DNA of 64,000 bases from Alkalihalophilus pseudofirmus (GCF_029094545.1 NZ_CP117835.1:538001-602000); one strand, 5' to 3'; shown: positions 43,142 to 52,192, numbered from the stretch's first letter. The notes: generated from the letters alone by a model not told the origin. Numbers and translations: made by a program.

Positions 43142-43453
43142 AACTGGCGCATAATATCATAAATTGCGGACATCATAATGTTTGAGGACGGCAGTTGATC
43201 TGCTGTTCTTACCACCAACCCTAAGGCAAGAAGTTGTTCAGAGGTACAATAGGCAAGTTGCGAATTTTGAGTAAGATCCTTACATGAGGTGATTACATTG
43301 AAGGAGTATTACTAGTACGTTCAGATTGTTTTTAACATTTGTTCTTAACAATATGTTTTTTACAATATTGAGTGAGGTGTCTCCTAAAAACAAAGATCGT
43401 TACGACCCCAGATTGTTCATTGAATAAAGAATATCTGTTTTAGGTTATGGTGA
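43142..43453. other. Gene-free AT-rich stretch
   Basis: No gene seen. It contains CGCATAAT and ATTGCGGAC (near 43147 and 43163), two possible remnants of the 21-bp repeat motif, and a weak AACAATAT/ATATTG inverted repeat near 43350. Confidence 0.35.
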
Positions 43454-43489
43454 AATGGAGGTGGCCACATTGCGTCGGTCACCTCCATT
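43454..43489 (+). repeat. Perfect inverted repeat before a small His-rich gene
   Basis: AATGGAGGTG (43454-43463) with CACCTCCATT (43480-43489); the loop contains ATTGCGTCGG, the same octamer as the 21-bp arrays. It could be an attenuator or operator for the gene at 43515. Confidence 0.6.
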
Positions 43490-43514
43490 ACTTTCAAAAA
43501 GGCAGGTGTCTGAT

Positions 43515-43622
43515 ATGAGCCAGAAGAAAAAGCCAAAAGCAAATGCACATCACTCTGGGCATAAACATGCCAACAATCATAAGACAAGCAGTTCTGCTAA
43601 TAAACAAAATGGATATCACTAA
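43515..43622 (+). CDS. Tiny His/Lys/Asn-rich peptide, 35 aa
   Basis: MSQKKKPKANAHHSGHKHAN plus 15 residues: seven histidines, many lysines and asparagines, no hydrophobic core. AGGTG lies about 7 bases ahead of the ATG, and a strong bidirectional terminator follows the stop. Composition resembles minor small spore proteins (SspP-like), but no specific motif supports that. It could bind metal or nucleic acid. Confidence 0.5.
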   Translation: MSQKKKPKANAHHSGHKHANNHKTSSSANKQNGYH

Positions 43623-43629
43623 AACATAT

Positions 43630-43660
43630 AACCCTCATTCTTTTTAGAATGAGGGTTTCT
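43630..43660. terminator. Bidirectional terminator
   Basis: AACCCTCATTC (43630-43640) with GAATGAGGGTT (43647-43657), A- and T-rich flanks; it separates the 35-aa gene from the convergent MFS gene. Confidence 0.85.
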
Positions 43661-43662
43661 TA

Positions 43663-44868
43663 TTATTTGGATAACGTAACTTCTTGGTTTGTATTCGTTT
43701 GAGCAGACTTAAATAACGTTCCTGTTACTAAGATGAAGAGGAGCATGCCGCCAATCGAATAATAAATACTGCCTGATTCAAAGATATCAATAAACACACC
43801 CCCGATAAGCGGCCCTGTCATACTTCCTACGCCAAAACTGATCGCCATCATCACGTTTCCAGTCGGCAAAAGGTGGGCAGGGATAAGATCGGCTAAGTAC
43901 ATAACTCCTAGAGAAAAGAAGGAGCCGACAAACGCTCCAGCCAAAATAAATAAGATAAATAGGATTGTGCTAGATGATTCAAAAGTGATCATTGCAAAAA
44001 AACAGAAGGCACCAAGGGCGGATAGAATTAACAAGATTCGTTTTCTGCCGATACGATCACTAAGAAGACCCAGCGGCAATTGAGTAATCAGACCCCCAAT
44101 TACAAAGGCTGGCAAAAGAATGGATACGAGCTCTATTGTCATACCTGACCTCAGCGCATAAACAGGATAATTCCCGTGAAGAGATGCTTCAAGAAAGCCA
44201 TATCCAAAGGCCGGCAGAAAGGCAAACCATGCAAGTTTGAATACTTCCTTATAACGACTCCATGTTGAAAGCTTGCTTCCGGTTTCCAAGTCAGATAAAG
44301 GAAACTCGTTTCTCATTTGAAGAATTAATAACCATGCGAGTAAACTAAGGCCGGCAGATATTAAAAATGGCAGCCATTCGTTGATGGCTAAAAGCCTAGT
44401 CATAAATGGACCTGCTCCAAACCCTAAGCCAAAAGCGAGACCGTACAATGATATATTTCGACCACGGTTTTCCTGTGTACTGGTCGTTGTAATCCATACT
44501 TGTGTAGCAAAATGAACCATATTATCGCCGATGCCAATAATGATTCTAAGGATAAACCAAAACCAAAAAGCCTGCCATACAGGAAGTAATAAAAGAGAGG
44601 TGATCATAAGAATTAAACCGATCGTAATGACAGGCTTATATCCATACTTCCTTACAGGGTGCTCGATAAAAGGTGAAGCAAGCAGAACACCAATATAAAG
44701 AGCTGCTGCATTTAAGCCGTTAAGGGATGATGAGACGCCAGCATCTTCTAGCATAATAGCTAAAAGAGGCAAAAGCATTCCTTGGGCAAAGCCTGCTATG
44801 GCAACCATAATTATTAAGACGATTAAGCGGTATAAAGGGCGGTTTTCCTCTTGTTGTTCACGTATCAT
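43663..44868 (-). CDS. MFS transporter
   Basis: Major facilitator superfamily permease of 401 residues with 12 predicted membrane segments. The loop 2-3 signature is degenerate (EHPVRKYGYKP), and the equivalent in the second half is the better GLLSDRIGRKRIL. The subgroup resembles B. subtilis drug-efflux-like MFS proteins, but the substrate cannot be deduced. AGAGGTG ribosome site. Monocistronic. Confidence 0.85.
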   Translation of the reverse strand: MIREQQEENRPLYRLIVLIIMVAIAGFAQGMLLPLLAIMLEDAGVSSSLNGLNAAALYIGVLLASPFIEHPVRKYGYKPVITIGLILMITSLLLLPVWQAFWFWFILRIIIGIGDNMVHFATQVWITTTSTQENRGRNISLYGLAFGLGFGAGPFMTRLLAINEWLPFLISAGLSLLAWLLILQMRNEFPLSDLETGSKLSTWSRYKEVFKLAWFAFLPAFGYGFLEASLHGNYPVYALRSGMTIELVSILLPAFVIGGLITQLPLGLLSDRIGRKRILLILSALGAFCFFAMITFESSSTILFILFILAGAFVGSFFSLGVMYLADLIPAHLLPTGNVMMAISFGVGSMTGPLIGGVFIDIFESGSIYYSIGGMLLFILVTGTLFKSAQTNTNQEVTLSK

Positions 44869-45027
44869 CAGGGTTCACCTCTTTTCATTTACATACAACA
44901 TCGTCTATTGTACCTTCTATCTATCCTTCTGACTATCAAACGATGAAGTTTGGAGAAAAAATGGTACAATAGAAGATGATACAGGGGATTAGTATTAAGT
45001 GTAGGAAGAAATAAAGGAGGATGTATG

Positions 45028-45408
45028 ATGGAATTTAAAATGAAAGAAAATGGCTTTGAAACGGATGTGGAATTTGGAACTTTACAGGTTTCTGGAAATG
45101 CCGAGCACGGCTTCAGACCTTATCAGCTGCTCGTTTCTTCGATTGCTGTATGCAGCGGAGGAGTTTTACGCAAGGTGCTCGAGAAAAAGAGAGTTGCCTA
45201 TGAGGATATTCATATTAAAGCAGATGTAGTACGCAATACAGAAGGAGCGCAAGAAATCCAAGCTGTACATATGCACTTTACGATTAGAGGCTGTGATGCT
45301 AGTGAGCAAAAAATTGAAAAGTCATTAGAAGTAACAAGAAAAAACTGCTCAATGGTACAATCAGTGAAAGAAAGTATTGAGATTACTGAGTCCTTTGAAT
45401 TAAAATAA
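45028..45408 (+). CDS. OsmC/Ohr-family protein
   Basis: A 126-residue protein of the OsmC fold, thiol-dependent peroxidases acting on organic hydroperoxides. Two cysteines are placed as in the family: VCSGGVLRKVLEKK near residue 38 and RKNCSMVQSV near 110. RPYQLLVSSIAVC is the family signature. The start could be ATG 45025 or 45028; GGAGG is 4 or 7 bases away, so I chose the latter. This lineage is closer to YhfA/YmaD-type OsmC proteins than to Ohr. Confidence 0.83.
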   Translation: MEFKMKENGFETDVEFGTLQVSGNAEHGFRPYQLLVSSIAVCSGGVLRKVLEKKRVAYEDIHIKADVVRNTEGAQEIQAVHMHFTIRGCDASEQKIEKSLEVTRKNCSMVQSVKESIEITESFELK

Positions 45409-45417
45409 ACCTTTTCC

Positions 45418-45460
45418 GCCCTGCTGGTCTAACATGGTCAGCAGGGCTTACTCTTTTTAT
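45418..45460 (+). terminator. Terminator of the osmC-like gene
   Basis: GCCCTGCTG (45418-45426) with CAGCAGGGC (45439-45447), then TTACTCTTTTT. Confidence 0.82.
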
Positions 45461-45546
45461 TAAAACCTATTTCATACTATAATGAGGCTTGGATAAATAA
45501 TGAGAATTAAAATGAATTGAAGCTAATATGAATAGAAGGGATTTAT

Positions 45547-46917
45547 ATGAAAACCGCGCAGACTAAGCAAATTGATTTTACAGAGGGCAGTATTAGGAAG
45601 AAGATGATTCTATTCTCTTGGCCGATCTTTTTTGCTAATATGCTACAAGCCTCGTATCAGTTTGTTGACTCTCTTTGGGTCGGAAACTTACTTGGAACCA
45701 ATGCATTAGGAGCAATCTCGATCTCGGCTACGGTCGTCTTTACGATTTTATCATTTATTATCGGAGTAAATGGTGCGACGTTAACAGTTCTTTCTCAACG
45801 AAAAGGAGCGAATGATGAGAAGGGACTTAAAGAATCATTGAATGCGTTCGTTTTTGTTCTTGGATCACTCGCTCTTATATTAGGTGCTATTGGGTTCCTT
45901 TTTTCAGGTAGTATTTTGCGTGCCATGGGAACTCCCGATGCGATTTTACCTTATGCTGAATCCTACTTGAAAATAAACTTTATTGGGATCTTGTTTTTAT
46001 TTGGCTATAATTTTATTGGGACGGTACTCAGAGCGCTTGGGGATAGTAAGACTCCCATTCGATTTGTCATGCTCGCCGTCATTTTAAACGCCATTTTAGA
46101 TCCCTTGTTTATCAGCGTGTTTAACCTAGGTATAGATGGTGCGGCTTATGCAACGATTATCGCACAAGGTACAGCTTTTATTTATGGGCTGTTGTACTCG
46201 ATTTTACGTGCAGGTGTGCCCTTTAGTATTCCGACACTTCCTGAGCGAAAATATTTTGTCGTCCTCTTTAAAATGGGATTGCCAGCCGGACTCTCAATGA
46301 TGGCTATCTCAGCTGGTATTTTAGCGATTATGACAGTTGTAACAGGCTTTGGTGAAGACGTCGTAGCTGGATTTGGAGCTGCTCAGCGGCTTGATAGTAT
46401 TATTATGCTGCCAGCACTTACCCTTGGTTCTGCTGTAAATAGCATGGCTGGTCAAAATATAGGCGCTAGAATGTGGGAGCGTGTTCGCGAGGTTGCCAAA
46501 GAGGCAATCAAGTTGATTGTAGCTGTCACTCTGCTGATCAGCACTATCATGTTTTTATTTGCAGAGTACTTTGTGTCTTTATTTATTCAAGACCCTGCAA
46601 CCGTTGCATTTGGTGCGATGTATGTGCAAACGATCGCTTTCTTTTATCCGTTTTTAGGAATTAACTTCGTGTTAAATGGAATTGTTCGTGCCTCTGGAGC
46701 GATGGTACAAGTCCTCGTATTAAATATCATTTCGTTTTGGGTGCTGCGTTTTCCGCTAACCTATCTATTTGCTGAATGGCTCGGTGAGAGAGGCATCGCA
46801 GTTGGTATGGGAATGAGCTTTGTAGTGAGCAGTATCATCGCAGCAAGCTATTATTTCCTCGGAAATTGGCGAAAGATAAGTGAAGATGTGATAAAGCACA
46901 CAGAAGGAACGAAATAA
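45547..46917 (+). CDS. MATE-family efflux transporter (YpnP-like)
   Basis: Second MATE protein in the window, 456 residues, about 12 membrane segments. It is only distantly related to norM at 17.7 kb and is of the DinF/YpnP-like branch: FSWPIFFANMLQASYQFVDSLWVG, RALGDSKTPIRF, GQNIGAR. The substrate is unknown. Followed 47 bp later by a YczE-like membrane protein on the same strand, possibly one transcript ending at the terminator at 47.6 kb. Confidence 0.87.
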   Translation: MKTAQTKQIDFTEGSIRKKMILFSWPIFFANMLQASYQFVDSLWVGNLLGTNALGAISISATVVFTILSFIIGVNGATLTVLSQRKGANDEKGLKESLNAFVFVLGSLALILGAIGFLFSGSILRAMGTPDAILPYAESYLKINFIGILFLFGYNFIGTVLRALGDSKTPIRFVMLAVILNAILDPLFISVFNLGIDGAAYATIIAQGTAFIYGLLYSILRAGVPFSIPTLPERKYFVVLFKMGLPAGLSMMAISAGILAIMTVVTGFGEDVVAGFGAAQRLDSIIMLPALTLGSAVNSMAGQNIGARMWERVREVAKEAIKLIVAVTLLISTIMFLFAEYFVSLFIQDPATVAFGAMYVQTIAFFYPFLGINFVLNGIVRASGAMVQVLVLNIISFWVLRFPLTYLFAEWLGERGIAVGMGMSFVVSSIIAASYYFLGNWRKISEDVIKHTEGTK

Positions 46918-46964
46918 GGTATAGTGGTAAAGTTGGAAAAAGTAATATGATGGAGGAATAGTGA

Positions 46965-47579
46965 ATGTCTGTATCAGTTAAACGAGGGCTGTTTTATTTA
47001 GTAGGGCTCTTAATTTTGTCCTTTGGAATTACAATGACGATCTTAGCTGGGCTTGGGGCAGGTGCATGGGATGCTCTAAATGTTGGTTTGTCATTAATGA
47101 CGCCATTTACAGTAGGGAACTGGGTTATTTTCATCGGGATCATCTTAATAATTTTGAATGCATTATTATCGAAATCAAAGCCGGAAGTTCTTTCTTTAAT
47201 CACAATTGTGGTATTAGGGTTCTTTATTGATTTTTGGCTGTTAATCGTATTTCCTAATATGTTTATAACCGAAGTGATCTTGCAATACATTGTTTTATTC
47301 GTAGGGATCGTGATGATGGCTTTAGGTATTGCAACATATCTTCAAGCTAAATTTGCTGTCATCCCAATTGATCGTTTTATGTTTGTCTTACAAGACTTGT
47401 TCAAGGTTAAACTGATGGTTGCAAAGACGATTGGAGAGGTGACAGCATTAATCGCGGCTTTCTTTGCAGGCGGGCCGATTGGTGTGGGAACGATTTTAGT
47501 TACCTTTTTAATTGGGCCGATGATTCAGTTTTTCTTCCCTAAACTTGAGAAAATGGTTTATGGCACAAAAGAAGCATAA
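46965..47579 (+). CDS. YczE/YitT-type integral membrane protein
   Basis: A 204-residue protein with about five membrane segments. AGLGAGAWDALNVGLSLMTP near residue 22 is the signature of the YczE/YyaS family. No transport function is proven for the family. GGAGG ribosome site. Probably co-transcribed with the MATE gene. Confidence 0.78.
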   Translation: MSVSVKRGLFYLVGLLILSFGITMTILAGLGAGAWDALNVGLSLMTPFTVGNWVIFIGIILIILNALLSKSKPEVLSLITIVVLGFFIDFWLLIVFPNMFITEVILQYIVLFVGIVMMALGIATYLQAKFAVIPIDRFMFVLQDLFKVKLMVAKTIGEVTALIAAFFAGGPIGVGTILVTFLIGPMIQFFFPKLEKMVYGTKEA

Positions 47580-47582
47580 GAA

Positions 47583-47611
47583 AAAAGGACTGACATAATG
47601 TCAGTCCTTTT
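47583..47611. terminator. Bidirectional terminator
   Basis: AAAAGGACTGACA with TGTCAGTCCTTTT around a 3-base loop; it serves the YczE-like gene and the convergent proC. Confidence 0.9.
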
Positions 47612-47612
47612 C

Positions 47613-48407
47613 TTAATTTTTCTTAGCTTTCGCATGGTCATTCGTCGCTTTAACTGCTTCCATAATGGCTGCTTGAAAATGATTTTTCTCTAACGATTTC
47701 AGGCCAGCATCTGTTGCACCGCCAGGAGAGGTTACTTGCTCTCTTAACAAAGCTGGATCTTTATATGTTTTTAGCATTTCAGCACTTCCTATAACCATTT
47801 CTTGGACTAGCTTCTCAGCTTGATTTTGACTAAGTCCGTATTCAGCAGCCGCAACTTGTAATGCTTCTGTGAAATAATATAAGAAAGCAGGAGCACTCCC
47901 AGTAACTGCTGTAAGGTTGTGGATCTGATCTTCGGTCAATTGTTCTGATGCGCCTATGGAGTTCAAAATCATTTGAAGCTGTTCTTTATGAGCTTCGTTA
48001 ACATGTTGTCCGTATGTATAGGTTGACATCGATTTGCCAACGCTTGCTGCTGTGTTGGGCATAACCCAGGCAACTGGTGTTTTATTTGGCAGGCGAGCCT
48101 CTAAGAAAGTTGGATCCACACCTGCAGCAACGGTAATGACAAATTGACCGTTTATACGCGGAGAAAGATCTTCTAATAACTGGTCATGGGCACTAGGGGG
48201 ACAAGCAAGCAAAATCGTATCTGCCTCATCAATCCCCTCGCTCCAATGATTGATTGTTTCGATATGATAGCGTGTTTTTAAGGAAGCTAATTTTTCTTTA
48301 TTATGTAAATTTGTAACGGTAACTTTTACATCTCTATCGTTTTTATGAAGAATTCCAGCGAAAATAGCTTCTGCCATTCGACCAGCCCCGATAAATAGTA
48401 TGTGCAT
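47613..48407 (-). CDS. proC: Pyrroline-5-carboxylate reductase
   Basis: Last step of proline synthesis: reduces 1-pyrroline-5-carboxylate with NAD(P)H. N-terminal Rossmann motif ILFIGAGRMAEAIFAGI; C-terminal signatures LTAVTGSAPAFLYYF and REQVTSPGGATDAGL. 264 residues. Bacilli carry several paralogues (ProG, ProH, ProI), and I cannot say which this is. AAAGGATGATGAGGG precedes the ATG. Monocistronic. Confidence 0.9.
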   Translation of the reverse strand: MHILFIGAGRMAEAIFAGILHKNDRDVKVTVTNLHNKEKLASLKTRYHIETINHWSEGIDEADTILLACPPSAHDQLLEDLSPRINGQFVITVAAGVDPTFLEARLPNKTPVAWVMPNTAASVGKSMSTYTYGQHVNEAHKEQLQMILNSIGASEQLTEDQIHNLTAVTGSAPAFLYYFTEALQVAAAEYGLSQNQAEKLVQEMVIGSAEMLKTYKDPALLREQVTSPGGATDAGLKSLEKNHFQAAIMEAVKATNDHAKAKKN

Positions 48408-48530
48408 CCCTCATCATCCTTTCTATTCCTATACCGTACCAAAAAGAAGAGGAAACGGAAAGCGACGGATATTTTTTTATTTCCTGCTTACACTACCGTT
48501 AACAAAAACATTTAAATTAAGGAGGAAATA

Positions 48531-49382
48531 ATGATGAAGCGGACAATATCGGTTCTTATGATGCTTCTCTTTGTGTGTATTTCATTTCAAAGCGCACCAT
48601 ATACAGTAATGGCCCAAGGAGATAGTGAAGGGAAAGATGGTAAAGATGAAAAAGTCACTGAAGAAAAGAAAGATTTTACCATTCCAAGCTCAGTCTTGCC
48701 TATTTCTAAAGAGAATACGTACACAAACCCTACCCAAGACCTTCCTTATCTTCAGCCGAGCACGTTAGCTGAAGAGTTACTAGGTACAACAGATGTGAAA
48801 ATTGAAAACCCCGATCTTATCCGGATTTTTAATGAATCAACCATTAACGATTCCAAGCTGGCAATTGGGTTCCGTGCTTCTATTTACTTGGGTGAATGGC
48901 CGTTAGCTTATGAATCAAATGGAACCGAAGTGAACTGGGAATATCAGAAAGTGAACACTAATTTCATCGATAATCGCGGGGGACAGTCTCCGCAAAAGCT
49001 TGCCTATACTCAGGAACAACAAAAACGTGTGAATGGCGGGTTAACAGCAAAAATACCAAATAGTGAAGCAGTAAAGAAAATGATGATGATTAAAGCAGCT
49101 GAGCATACGAATTTACCGCTCGCATTTGATACAGTCATTGGCCAAGGAACGAAAAAGAATAATTCGTATCATATTGCCCCTAAGCAGGTAGGATATTTGC
49201 ATAGCTATGTGCCAGCAGCACATGAAAAGGGAAAAGTGACTTACGGAGAAGTGTATTTAACGTTTAAAGGCGGCAAACGCAAACTTGAAGTGAAAAATGT
49301 AACACAGCAAGGGGTAGGGGCCTGGATTCCTGTTCAAGATCATTTATCCTTTGCCTTTATTGCCGCGAATCAGCCTAAATAG
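48531..49382 (+). CDS. yfkD: YfkD-family secreted protein
   Basis: A 283-residue exported protein: signal peptide about residues 1-28 (ending YTVMAQ), an acidic Lys/Glu/Asp linker, then a domain very like remembered B. subtilis YfkD (SVLPISKENTY-NPTQDLP, IENPDLIR, VNWEYQKVNTN, GGLTAK-P, GAWIPVQDH). Function is unknown. Next to yfkAB, as in B. subtilis. A GGAGG site precedes ATGATG; either Met could start. Confidence 0.82.
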   Translation: MMKRTISVLMMLLFVCISFQSAPYTVMAQGDSEGKDGKDEKVTEEKKDFTIPSSVLPISKENTYTNPTQDLPYLQPSTLAEELLGTTDVKIENPDLIRIFNESTINDSKLAIGFRASIYLGEWPLAYESNGTEVNWEYQKVNTNFIDNRGGQSPQKLAYTQEQQKRVNGGLTAKIPNSEAVKKMMMIKAAEHTNLPLAFDTVIGQGTKKNNSYHIAPKQVGYLHSYVPAAHEKGKVTYGEVYLTFKGGKRKLEVKNVTQQGVGAWIPVQDHLSFAFIAANQPK

Positions 49383-49410
49383 TATTAAGGCTGAGCTTAA
49401 GGTTGGGGTA

Positions 49411-49560
49411 ATTGTATGATTGGAGTCGTTTATACGTTAGTTCGTGAGCTGATTGCGTCTATATTTCATGGAATTATATGTTTTGACGGGTTAATTGCGC
49501 TAGTCTCGAGTAATTGCATTACTTCAACTAACATATGCGTCGGTGCGAGGGAGAATTGTA
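49411..49560 (+). repeat. 21-bp-period degenerate repeat array 3
   Basis: ATTGCG-like words start at 49411, 49431/49432, 49452, 49473, 49494, 49513, 49534 and 49555: steps of 19-21 bp. The best copies read ATTGCGTC, ATTGCGC, ATTGCAT and ATGCGTC. It lies between the convergent yfkD and yfkAB genes. An 84-residue open frame across it is not credible. Confidence 0.8.
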
Positions 49561-49587
49561 TCTTTTCAAAGGATACAATTCTCCCTC
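49547..49587. repeat. Long hairpin at the end of array 3
   Basis: Perfect 16-bp stem GAGGGAGAATTGTATC (49547-49562) with GATACAATTCTCCCTC (49572-49587), 9-base loop. It lacks a good T-tail on either strand and overlaps the last 21-bp unit. Confidence 0.7.
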
Positions 49588-49610
49588 ACCTGCTCGTTCA
49601 TACGGGAAAT

Positions 49611-49643
49611 AAGGAGCTGTCCTCGTGGACAAGCTCCTTTTTC
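49611..49643 (+). terminator. Terminator between yfkD and yfkAB
   Basis: AGGAGCTGTCC with GGACAAGCTCCT (one bulged A), followed by TTTTTCG; it abuts the yfkAB stop. Confidence 0.8.
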
Positions 49644-49644
49644 G

Positions 49645-50757
49645 TTAAATATTTGATTTGCGTTTCGTGAAATCTATCTCTTTATAGTATGCATCTTTTA
49701 CAAGGACATTGGGTCCAAGACATTTAACGGAAGCACAGTGGCAAGATAAAGACTTGTTTAATTCGGTGTTTCGCCATGTTTCGTACGCCTCATTTAAAGA
49801 TGTATTTGTGATGTTGCCAAGAGGTGGTGTATCTCCAAAATCAGTCACGATAATGTCCCCGTCAAAAATATTTACATTCAAGCGTGAACGGCCGTCTGGA
49901 TCATTTCGTACCGTTACATTCTTCTCGCTAAACAACCTCTTTTGAAGGAGAAGGTCATCCGCGTTATCACTGCAAGGGTAAAATGGTAAAGTACCAAATA
50001 ACATCCATGTATCAGGGTCTCGCACGTCAAGGAGTTGGTGGATGCCAGCACGGATTTCATCTAATGAGGCCACTTCAAGAGTGGAAGCGAAGTCGCTAGG
50101 GTACATAGGATGCACCTCATGCCTTTGACAGCCCATTTCTACAATCTGTTGATGGATCTTATCTAAGTGAGGAAGCGTTCGTTTGTTAATCATCGTTTCC
50201 GCAGATACGATAACCCCTCTTTTTGTTAATTCTTTTGCGTTGCTGACCATACGTTCAAATAGAGCCGCACGCTGCTCATAGCTCGGTTTACGATCCATTA
50301 CCGCAAATCCAATTTCCGCAAAATCATCTACACTTCCATAATTATGAGAGATATGAAGAACATCGAGATATGGAATGATTTTTTCATACCGCTTCAAATC
50401 AAGTGTTAAGTTGGAGTTGATTTGTGTACGGACTCCACGTTCATGCGCATATTTTAGTAACGGAACGACATATTGATCGACGGATTTCATCGAGAGCATA
50501 GGTTCTCCGCCAGTAATACTAAATGCTTTTAAATGGGGAATTTCATCTAATCGCTTAATAAGTAAATCAAGCGGCAGGGGAGTCGGGTCTTTATGCTGCA
50601 GGGTGTAACCGACCGCACAATGTTCACACCTCATATTACAGAGGGTAGTCGTAGTGAACTCAATGTTTGTAAGTTCTTGTCTGCCAAAAGAGATGATATC
50701 TTCATAAGCCTCCCATGGATCATAGGAGGGGGTGATTTTTGGTAATGTTTGATTCAA
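49645..50757 (-). CDS. yfkAB: Radical SAM/CxCxxxxC-type protein YfkAB
   Basis: Radical S-adenosylmethionine enzyme of 370 residues. The cluster motif is CNMRCEHC (Cys40, 44, 47); FSITGGEPML is the GGE motif. A C-terminal Cys-rich end (SLSCHCASVKCLGPN) could bind an auxiliary iron-sulfur cluster. The reaction is unknown. The TTG start has AAGGAG about 10 bases upstream. Adjacent to yfkD (convergent) and upstream of the yfjT-like gene, matching the B. subtilis neighbourhood. Confidence 0.85.
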   Translation of the reverse strand: MNQTLPKITPSYDPWEAYEDIISFGRQELTNIEFTTTTLCNMRCEHCAVGYTLQHKDPTPLPLDLLIKRLDEIPHLKAFSITGGEPMLSMKSVDQYVVPLLKYAHERGVRTQINSNLTLDLKRYEKIIPYLDVLHISHNYGSVDDFAEIGFAVMDRKPSYEQRAALFERMVSNAKELTKRGVIVSAETMINKRTLPHLDKIHQQIVEMGCQRHEVHPMYPSDFASTLEVASLDEIRAGIHQLLDVRDPDTWMLFGTLPFYPCSDNADDLLLQKRLFSEKNVTVRNDPDGRSRLNVNIFDGDIIVTDFGDTPPLGNITNTSLNEAYETWRNTELNKSLSCHCASVKCLGPNVLVKDAYYKEIDFTKRKSNI

Positions 50758-51014
50758 AAAAATCGAACTCCTTACTTTAGTTACAGTTCTGCATATGCAA
50801 CATGCAAAACATCATGAATTCTCATACTAACCCTAATCATAACGTAAATAGAAAGTAAGAAAAAGACTTAACAACAATTGACACCCCGCTCCTTAGTTGT
50901 CCCGATCAATTGAATCTGTTAAACTTTAAGCAGTTTTAATGAAGAGTACGTTACGTATGGCATGTTAAATCGAAAGAATATAAAGGTAAATGTACTATAA
51001 AGGAGCGATTACGA

Positions 51015-51203
51015 GTGGGCGGAGCTATTCACAACAAGAAAGAACAAATGGATTACTTACACCGCAGGTTAGATTTAGTAATGAATGTACTGGATTCAAT
51101 CGACCCAGAAGAAGCTGGTGTTGAAGAGATTGATCGATTACTTGCTATGCTGGATGATATTGAAGTAAAGTGTAAGCAATTCCGTAACGATTGGTCTGAA
51201 TAA
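51015..51203 (+). CDS. yfjT: SE1561-family small protein (YfjT-like)
   Basis: A 62-residue acidic helical protein; DYLHRRLDLVMNVLDSIDPE and GVEEIDRLLAMLDDIE fit the SE1561 family, including B. subtilis YfjT. GTG start with AAAGGAG. No known function. Followed 12 bp later by the phosphatase gene, so probably the same operon. Confidence 0.75.
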   Translation: MGGAIHNKKEQMDYLHRRLDLVMNVLDSIDPEEAGVEEIDRLLAMLDDIEVKCKQFRNDWSE

Positions 51204-51215
51204 GGAGGCATTTAA

Positions 51216-51854
51216 ATGAATCTTTATTTAATCCGTCACGGTGAATCAGAGGGTAATCGATTAGGTAAGATTCAAGGCTGGAGTGATTTTCCTCTTTCAG
51301 AAATAGGAAAAAAACAAGCGTTAAAACTTGGGGATTTTTTTCAAGGAATCCAACTCGATTATCTATACAGCAGTGACTTAACACGTGCACATGATACAGC
51401 TCTTGCAATAGGTAGTGAAAAAGATCTTACCGTTCATAAGTGGGAAAAAGTTCGGGAAGTAAACTTAGGTCCGTTTCAAGGTTTGTCTCGTGAGGAGATC
51501 TATGAACACTTTCCTAAAGTGAGGGAGACATCGATTCTAACCTCAGGCATTGCTGGAACAGAGTCTGTTCACGAGCTGACAGAACGTTGTAAATACGTTG
51601 TCGATCAATTGAAAAGAGCTCATAAAAATGACCATGTTGCCATCGTTTCTCATGGCGGATTCATTAGTATATTTCTCATGTACCTTATGATTGGGGATAA
51701 TTGGGGAGAATTCCATCGTCCGTTTCAGATAGGGAATACAAGTATTTCACATATCGAGTTGAGCAGACCGGGCAAGCCTTTATTCCATTATATTAATCGT
51801 GATCATCACTTATCGATGGAAGGAATGGCCTCAAAAAAAATGGGCTTATTATAA
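51216..51854 (+). CDS. Histidine phosphatase family protein
   Basis: A 212-residue member of the phosphoglycerate mutase-like phosphatases. The catalytic His is in LIRHGESEGN; YSSDLTRAHDTA carries the second phosphate-binding Arg, and the later VAIVSHGGFI the second His. Closer to broad-specificity PhoE-type phosphatases than to glycolytic mutase. AAGGAGG ribosome site; downstream gene of the small yfjT-like operon. Confidence 0.87.
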   Translation: MNLYLIRHGESEGNRLGKIQGWSDFPLSEIGKKQALKLGDFFQGIQLDYLYSSDLTRAHDTALAIGSEKDLTVHKWEKVREVNLGPFQGLSREEIYEHFPKVRETSILTSGIAGTESVHELTERCKYVVDQLKRAHKNDHVAIVSHGGFISIFLMYLMIGDNWGEFHRPFQIGNTSISHIELSRPGKPLFHYINRDHHLSMEGMASKKMGLL

Positions 51855-51869
51855 TTTTTATCATAAAAG

Positions 51870-51905
51870 GCGTTAAGGAGCAGTGTTCCCTAGCGTCTTT
51901 TTAGT
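51870..51905 (+). terminator. Probable terminator after the phosphatase
   Basis: Imperfect stem GGCGTTAAGG with CCCTAGCGTC, then TTTTTAG. Confidence 0.55.
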
Positions 51906-51987
51906 TGCTCCCTTTTTTTGATGGTTTACAAGTGAGATAACTATGAGACAATAGAAGGACGTTAAAAAATAGAAAGTGGGAAAAATA

Positions 51988-52161
51988 GTGCGAAAAAATA
52001 AATTTGATACAAATGAAAAGGTTTTACTCAAATCTTTAAAAGAGACGGTCACAGTGAATAAATTCAGTTATGTGCCGAACATGAAACGTTACTCTTACAC
52101 AGTCAAAGAATACCCCCACACTTTCTATTTTGAAGAAGAATTAGAACAACTTACAACTTAA
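51988..52161 (+). CDS. Hypothetical 57-aa protein
   Basis: Small basic protein, unrecognised. [20 protein letters not shown] then [20 protein letters not shown] suggests a small all-beta fold. Start is uncertain: GTG at 51988 (AAAGTGGG ahead) or the in-frame GTG at 51976. It lies directly upstream of the cold-shock promoter. Confidence 0.55.
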   Translation: MRKNKFDTNEKVLLKSLKETVTVNKFSYVPNMKRYSYTVKEYPHTFYFEEELEQLTT

Positions 52162-52163
52162 AT

Positions 52164-52192
52164 TTGCTTTTCTTCATCATAACTGTTATGAT
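52164..52192 (+). promoter_or_regulatory. Promoter of the cold-shock gene
   Basis: TTGCTT (52164-52169), 17 bp, TATGAT (52187-52192). The expected start near 52199 gives a leader of about 124 bases, long as is usual for csp mRNAs that refold in the cold. Confidence 0.6.

Noticed and set aside
49416-49670. 84-aa plus-strand frame
   Set aside because: Crosses the 21-bp array, a 16-bp hairpin and the terminator, and overlaps the end of yfkAB.
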